Part shown: positions 7,501 to 8,999 of the stretch, one piece after another
Numbering within the stretch: position 1 is the stretch's first letter
Layout of the letters: each line of letters opens with the position of its first letter
Source: Clostridiales bacterium
Lineage (GTDB): Bacteria > Bacillota_A > Clostridia > Christensenellales > CAG-917
Reading direction: 5' to 3'
DNA: 8,999 nt
Assembly (NCBI GenBank): GCA_031282095.1
Contig: JAITEJ010000166.1
Location: 1-8,999, forward strand
The notes under the pieces: model-generated
Told to the model about the DNA's origin: nothing
Database searches by the model: none
The model's input: only the letters and a program-made list of their open reading frames with translations
Made by a program: the position numbers and the translations under genes

Positions 7501-7516
7501 CGGAGAAGGTTCTCCG
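7501..7516 (+). other. Perfect inverted repeat just after secA
   Basis: CGGAGAA (7501-7507) and TTCTCCG (7510-7516) are perfect complements separated by 2 bases; a 4-base loop leaves a 6-bp stem. It is 20 bp past the secA stop, but no T tract follows (CTTGACAGG), so it is not a canonical intrinsic terminator. It could protect the mRNA 3' end. Confidence 0.4.
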
Positions 7517-7555
7517 CTTGACAGGCGGGCATTTCTAAAATGATGCGACGAAAAA

Positions 7556-7581
7556 CGCGGATATAAACGCCGCGCGGTTTT
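7556..7581 (+). terminator. Weak candidate terminator after secA
   Basis: CGCGG (7556-7560) pairs with CCGCG (7570-7574) across a 9-base loop, followed by CGG and TTTT (7578-7581). The stem is short and the T run is minimal. It is the best candidate seen for ending the secA transcript before the repeat array, but is uncertain. Confidence 0.3.
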
Positions 7582-7644
7582 ACGGTGTACCTTTTCCGCA
7601 ATTACCGTACGCAGAGGACAAATCGGCGCCGATATTTCGGAATC

Positions 7645-7725
7645 GCAATACTGTCCGCATACGCTGAGTAAGCGAATACATTGGCAAGACGGCGGAGCAG
7701 TGCAACATTTGCCCGCACACTATGC
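7645..7725. repeat. Degenerate leading copies of the 123-bp repeat
   Basis: GCAATACTGTCCGCATAC (7645-7662) and GCAACATTTGCCCGCACACTAT (7702-7723) resemble the GCAACACTGTCCGCACACTAT segment of the intact repeat. The second runs directly into GCGGTCACCTG, lacking the intervening TAGGGCGTCAAGTCTTG, so it looks like a copy with an internal deletion. These mark an older, decayed edge of the array. Confidence 0.6.
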
Positions 7726-8122
7726 GGTCACCTGTTAAAGGAACAGTGCCTGTGTGCCGCGCGGGCGTCAAGTCCTCTGAGAAAAGACGTTTGATATTAT
7801 CGGGCGGGCAACACTGTCCGCACACTATTAGGGCGTCAAGTCTTACGTGGTCACCTGTTAAAGGAACAGTGCCGGTGTGCCGCACGGGCGTCAAGTCCTC
7901 TGAAAAAAGGCGTTTGATATTATCGGGCGGGCAACACTGTCCGCACACTATTAGGGCGTCAAGTCTTGTGCGGTCACCTGTTAAAGGAACAGTGCCTGTG
8001 TGTCGCACGGGCGTCAAGTCCTCTGAGAAAAGACGTTTGATATTATCGGGCGGGCAACACTGTCCGCACACTATTAGGGCGTCAAGTCCTCTGAGAAAAG
8101 GCGTTTGATATTATTGGGCGGG
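7726..8122. repeat. 123-bp tandem repeat, three copies plus a partial fourth
   Basis: Units start with GGTCACCTGTTAAAGG at 7726, 7849 and 7972, exactly 123 bp apart. The three copies differ at only five internal sites before their junction ends. Each unit contains GGGCGTCAAGTC twice (e.g. 7763 and 7831; 7886 and 7954), so it is composite. A partial fourth copy after 8077 carries the CTCTGAGAAAAGGCGTTTGATATTAT half only. Because 123 is a multiple of 3, long frames stay open on both strands: 7722-8108 on + (128 codons, 41-residue repeat containing SPVKGTVPVC) and 7580-8071 on - (163 codons). The + frame has no Shine-Dalgarno before its ATG and neither protein is recognisable, so I do not call a CDS. 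Confidence 0.93.
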
Positions 8123-8197
8123 CGTCAATGCCGGGTTTTAAACATTGGCGGCATAACCGCGTAGTCGATACTATGTGCGTTACGCGGACGTCAAGTC
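8123..8197. repeat. Degenerate trailing remnants of the 123-bp repeat
   Basis: GGCGTCAATGCCGGG (8121-8135) and GCGGACGTCAAGTCT (8183-8197) resemble the GGGCGTCAAGTC element of the array. The second is preceded by ACTATGTGCG, like the CACTAT...GTGCGG junction of intact units. The similarity is patchy, consistent with old decayed copies. Confidence 0.45.
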
Positions 8198-8374
8198 TAT
8201 TCCGTTTCATACGAACTTTCTACGGCGGATTTGCTTTGCGCTTACCTTGCAGAGATGCCGCCGCATTCTTTACGGCGGACAAAAAATGGCGCTGAAATTG
8301 TGCGTCCGGTTAAGCGGCACCTATGCCGCGAGAGACTAAACCCATAAAATTAAGGATGAACCCTATAAAAATTT
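8198..8374. other. Intergenic leader before prfB with inverted repeats
   Basis: CCGCCG (8258-8263) can pair with CGGCGG either upstream (8223-8228) or downstream (8273-8278); the two targets sit in a TACGGCGGA direct repeat 50 bp apart. A second hairpin, GCGGC (8314-8318) with GCCGC (8325-8329), can be extended by GGTT (8308-8311) and AACC (8339-8342). No convincing -35/-10 pair was found; TAAAAT at 8345-8350 lacks a matching -35. AAGGA (8352-8356) is the only Shine-Dalgarno-like sequence and is 18 bases from the prfB ATG, too far to be good. Confidence 0.4.
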
Positions 8375-8999
8375 ATGTTTGACAGTTTTGAAATAAGATC
8401 TGATCTTGCGTCAATGCGTGAAGCGATAAAGCTTGCAAGGGAGTCGTTTGACACCGGCAAGCTGCTTTCGCGTATCGACGAATTAAATGAAATGCAGAAC
8501 GCCGACGGTTTTTGGAACGATATGGAAAAAGCGGGCGCGGTGAGTAAGGAACTAAAGTCGGCGGAAAACAAAATTGCCCGCTTAAACCGGCTTTCGGCTG
8601 GCGTGGACGATTGCGAGGCCTTGCTCTCTCTTATCGAGGAACTTGGCGACGACAGCGAAATCGAAACTTTAAACGCAGAAATGACCGCGTTAAGCACGGA
8701 AATCGAACAGTTGAGATTAGAAGCCTTGCTTAAGGGTAAGTATGACGGATTAAACGCGATTTTAACATTACATGCGGGGGCGGGCGGCACCGAGGCGCTG
8801 GATTGGGTGAGTATGCTGTTTCGTATGTATTCGAGGTACATAGAACGCAAGGAATGGAATATCACCGTTTTGGACAGCTTAGACGGCGACGAGGCGGGGC
8901 TCAAAAGCGTCACTTTCCGCGCGGAAGGAGAGAACGCGTACGGCTATCTCAAGGCGGAAAAGGGCGTTCACAGACTTGTGCGCATTTCCCCGTTCGACT
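8375..8999 (+). CDS. prfB: Peptide chain release factor 2, 3'-truncated by the window edge
   Basis: RF2 recognises UGA and UAA stop codons in the ribosome and triggers peptide release. The first 208 residues are present; the SPF stop-codon-recognition and GGQ catalytic regions lie beyond the window. The protein starts MFDSFEIRSDL at ATG 8375, with in-frame stops TGA (8357) and TAA (8366) just upstream, so no earlier start is possible. RF2-specific landmarks are the DGFWND segment in the N-terminal helical domain, HAGAGGTEALDW (133-144; RF2 proteins usually have TEAQDW), and GVHRLVRISPFD at the edge. RF1 would have a GTGGDEA-type motif instead. The frame is continuous across residues 20-30, where most prfB genes need a +1 frameshift. 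The Shine-Dalgarno is weak. In many Firmicutes prfB follows secA, as here. Confidence 0.95.
   Translation, partial: MFDSFEIRSDLASMREAIKLARESFDTGKLLSRIDELNEMQNADGFWNDMEKAGAVSKELKSAENKIARLNRLSAGVDDCEALLSLIEELGDDSEIETLNAEMTALSTEIEQLRLEALLKGKYDGLNAILTLHAGAGGTEALDWVSMLFRMYSRYIERKEWNITVLDSLDGDEAGLKSVTFRAEGENAYGYLKAEKGVHRLVRISPFD
8438..8452 (+). other. Vestige of the prfB programmed frameshift site
   Basis: AGGGAGTCGTTTGAC lies 21 codons into prfB, at the family's usual frameshift position (before the acidic residue of the RGSL/D or ESF/D junction). The E. coli site is AGGGGGTATCTTTGAC; this one is one base shorter, so the TGA is out of frame and translation passes straight through as R-E-S-F-D. 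The internal Shine-Dalgarno-like AGGGAG persists. This suggests a site repaired by a one-base loss, but chance resemblance is possible. Confidence 0.5.

Noticed and set aside
7722..8108. 128-codon + strand ORF and 163-codon - strand ORF (7580-8071) as genes
   Set aside because: Both arise because a 123-bp period keeps frames open; no Shine-Dalgarno, no recognisable domain, and both strands are open together. Kept as a finding only.
8258..8284. CCGCCG/CGGCGG hairpin as a terminator
   Set aside because: Followed by ACAAAAAA on the + strand and by no T tract on the - strand, so it fits neither direction.

Overview
The window comes from a bacterial chromosome, most likely an uncultured member of the Clostridia (Firmicutes) with mid-range GC. 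Evidence for this is the gene order metK - recD2 - comF - secA - prfB, a RecD2-type helicase without RecBC context, a SecA ending in a SEC-C zinc motif, and a near-consensus SigA-type promoter. All recognisable genes are on the + strand, and placement below class level is not supported.

Layout. 1-938 is the C-terminal part of metK (S-adenosylmethionine synthetase), followed by a strong intrinsic terminator (999-1043). 1054-1446 holds three tandem copies of a module of about 134 bp, containing the ribosome-binding site and first ~30 codons of recD2. Only the third copy runs into the full gene (1360-3561). comF (3575-4372) follows after 13 bp, probably in the same transcript. 4366-4632 is a 44-bp tandem repeat with a two-unit higher-order pattern, which begins inside the comF stop codon. 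A promoter at 4660-4688 drives secA (4793-7480). 7481-8374 is a long intergenic region centred on three copies of a 123-bp tandem repeat with decayed copies on both sides. prfB (release factor 2) starts at 8375 and runs off the window end.

The genes are housekeeping: methyl-donor synthesis, DNA repair helicase, a ComF-type phosphoribosyltransferase linked to DNA uptake, the Sec motor ATPase and translation termination. They do not form one pathway. In many Firmicutes comF, hpf, secA and prfB are neighbours; here hpf is absent from its usual slot, which the 44-bp repeats occupy.

The unusual content is between the genes. Three unrelated tandem repeat families fill three of the gaps, one of them made from the start of a gene. 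In addition, prfB reads through in one frame where most bacteria carry a programmed +1 frameshift, yet keeps what looks like a one-base-shorter remnant of the site. I see no convincing new multi-gene system, RNA gene, CRISPR array or insertion sequence.
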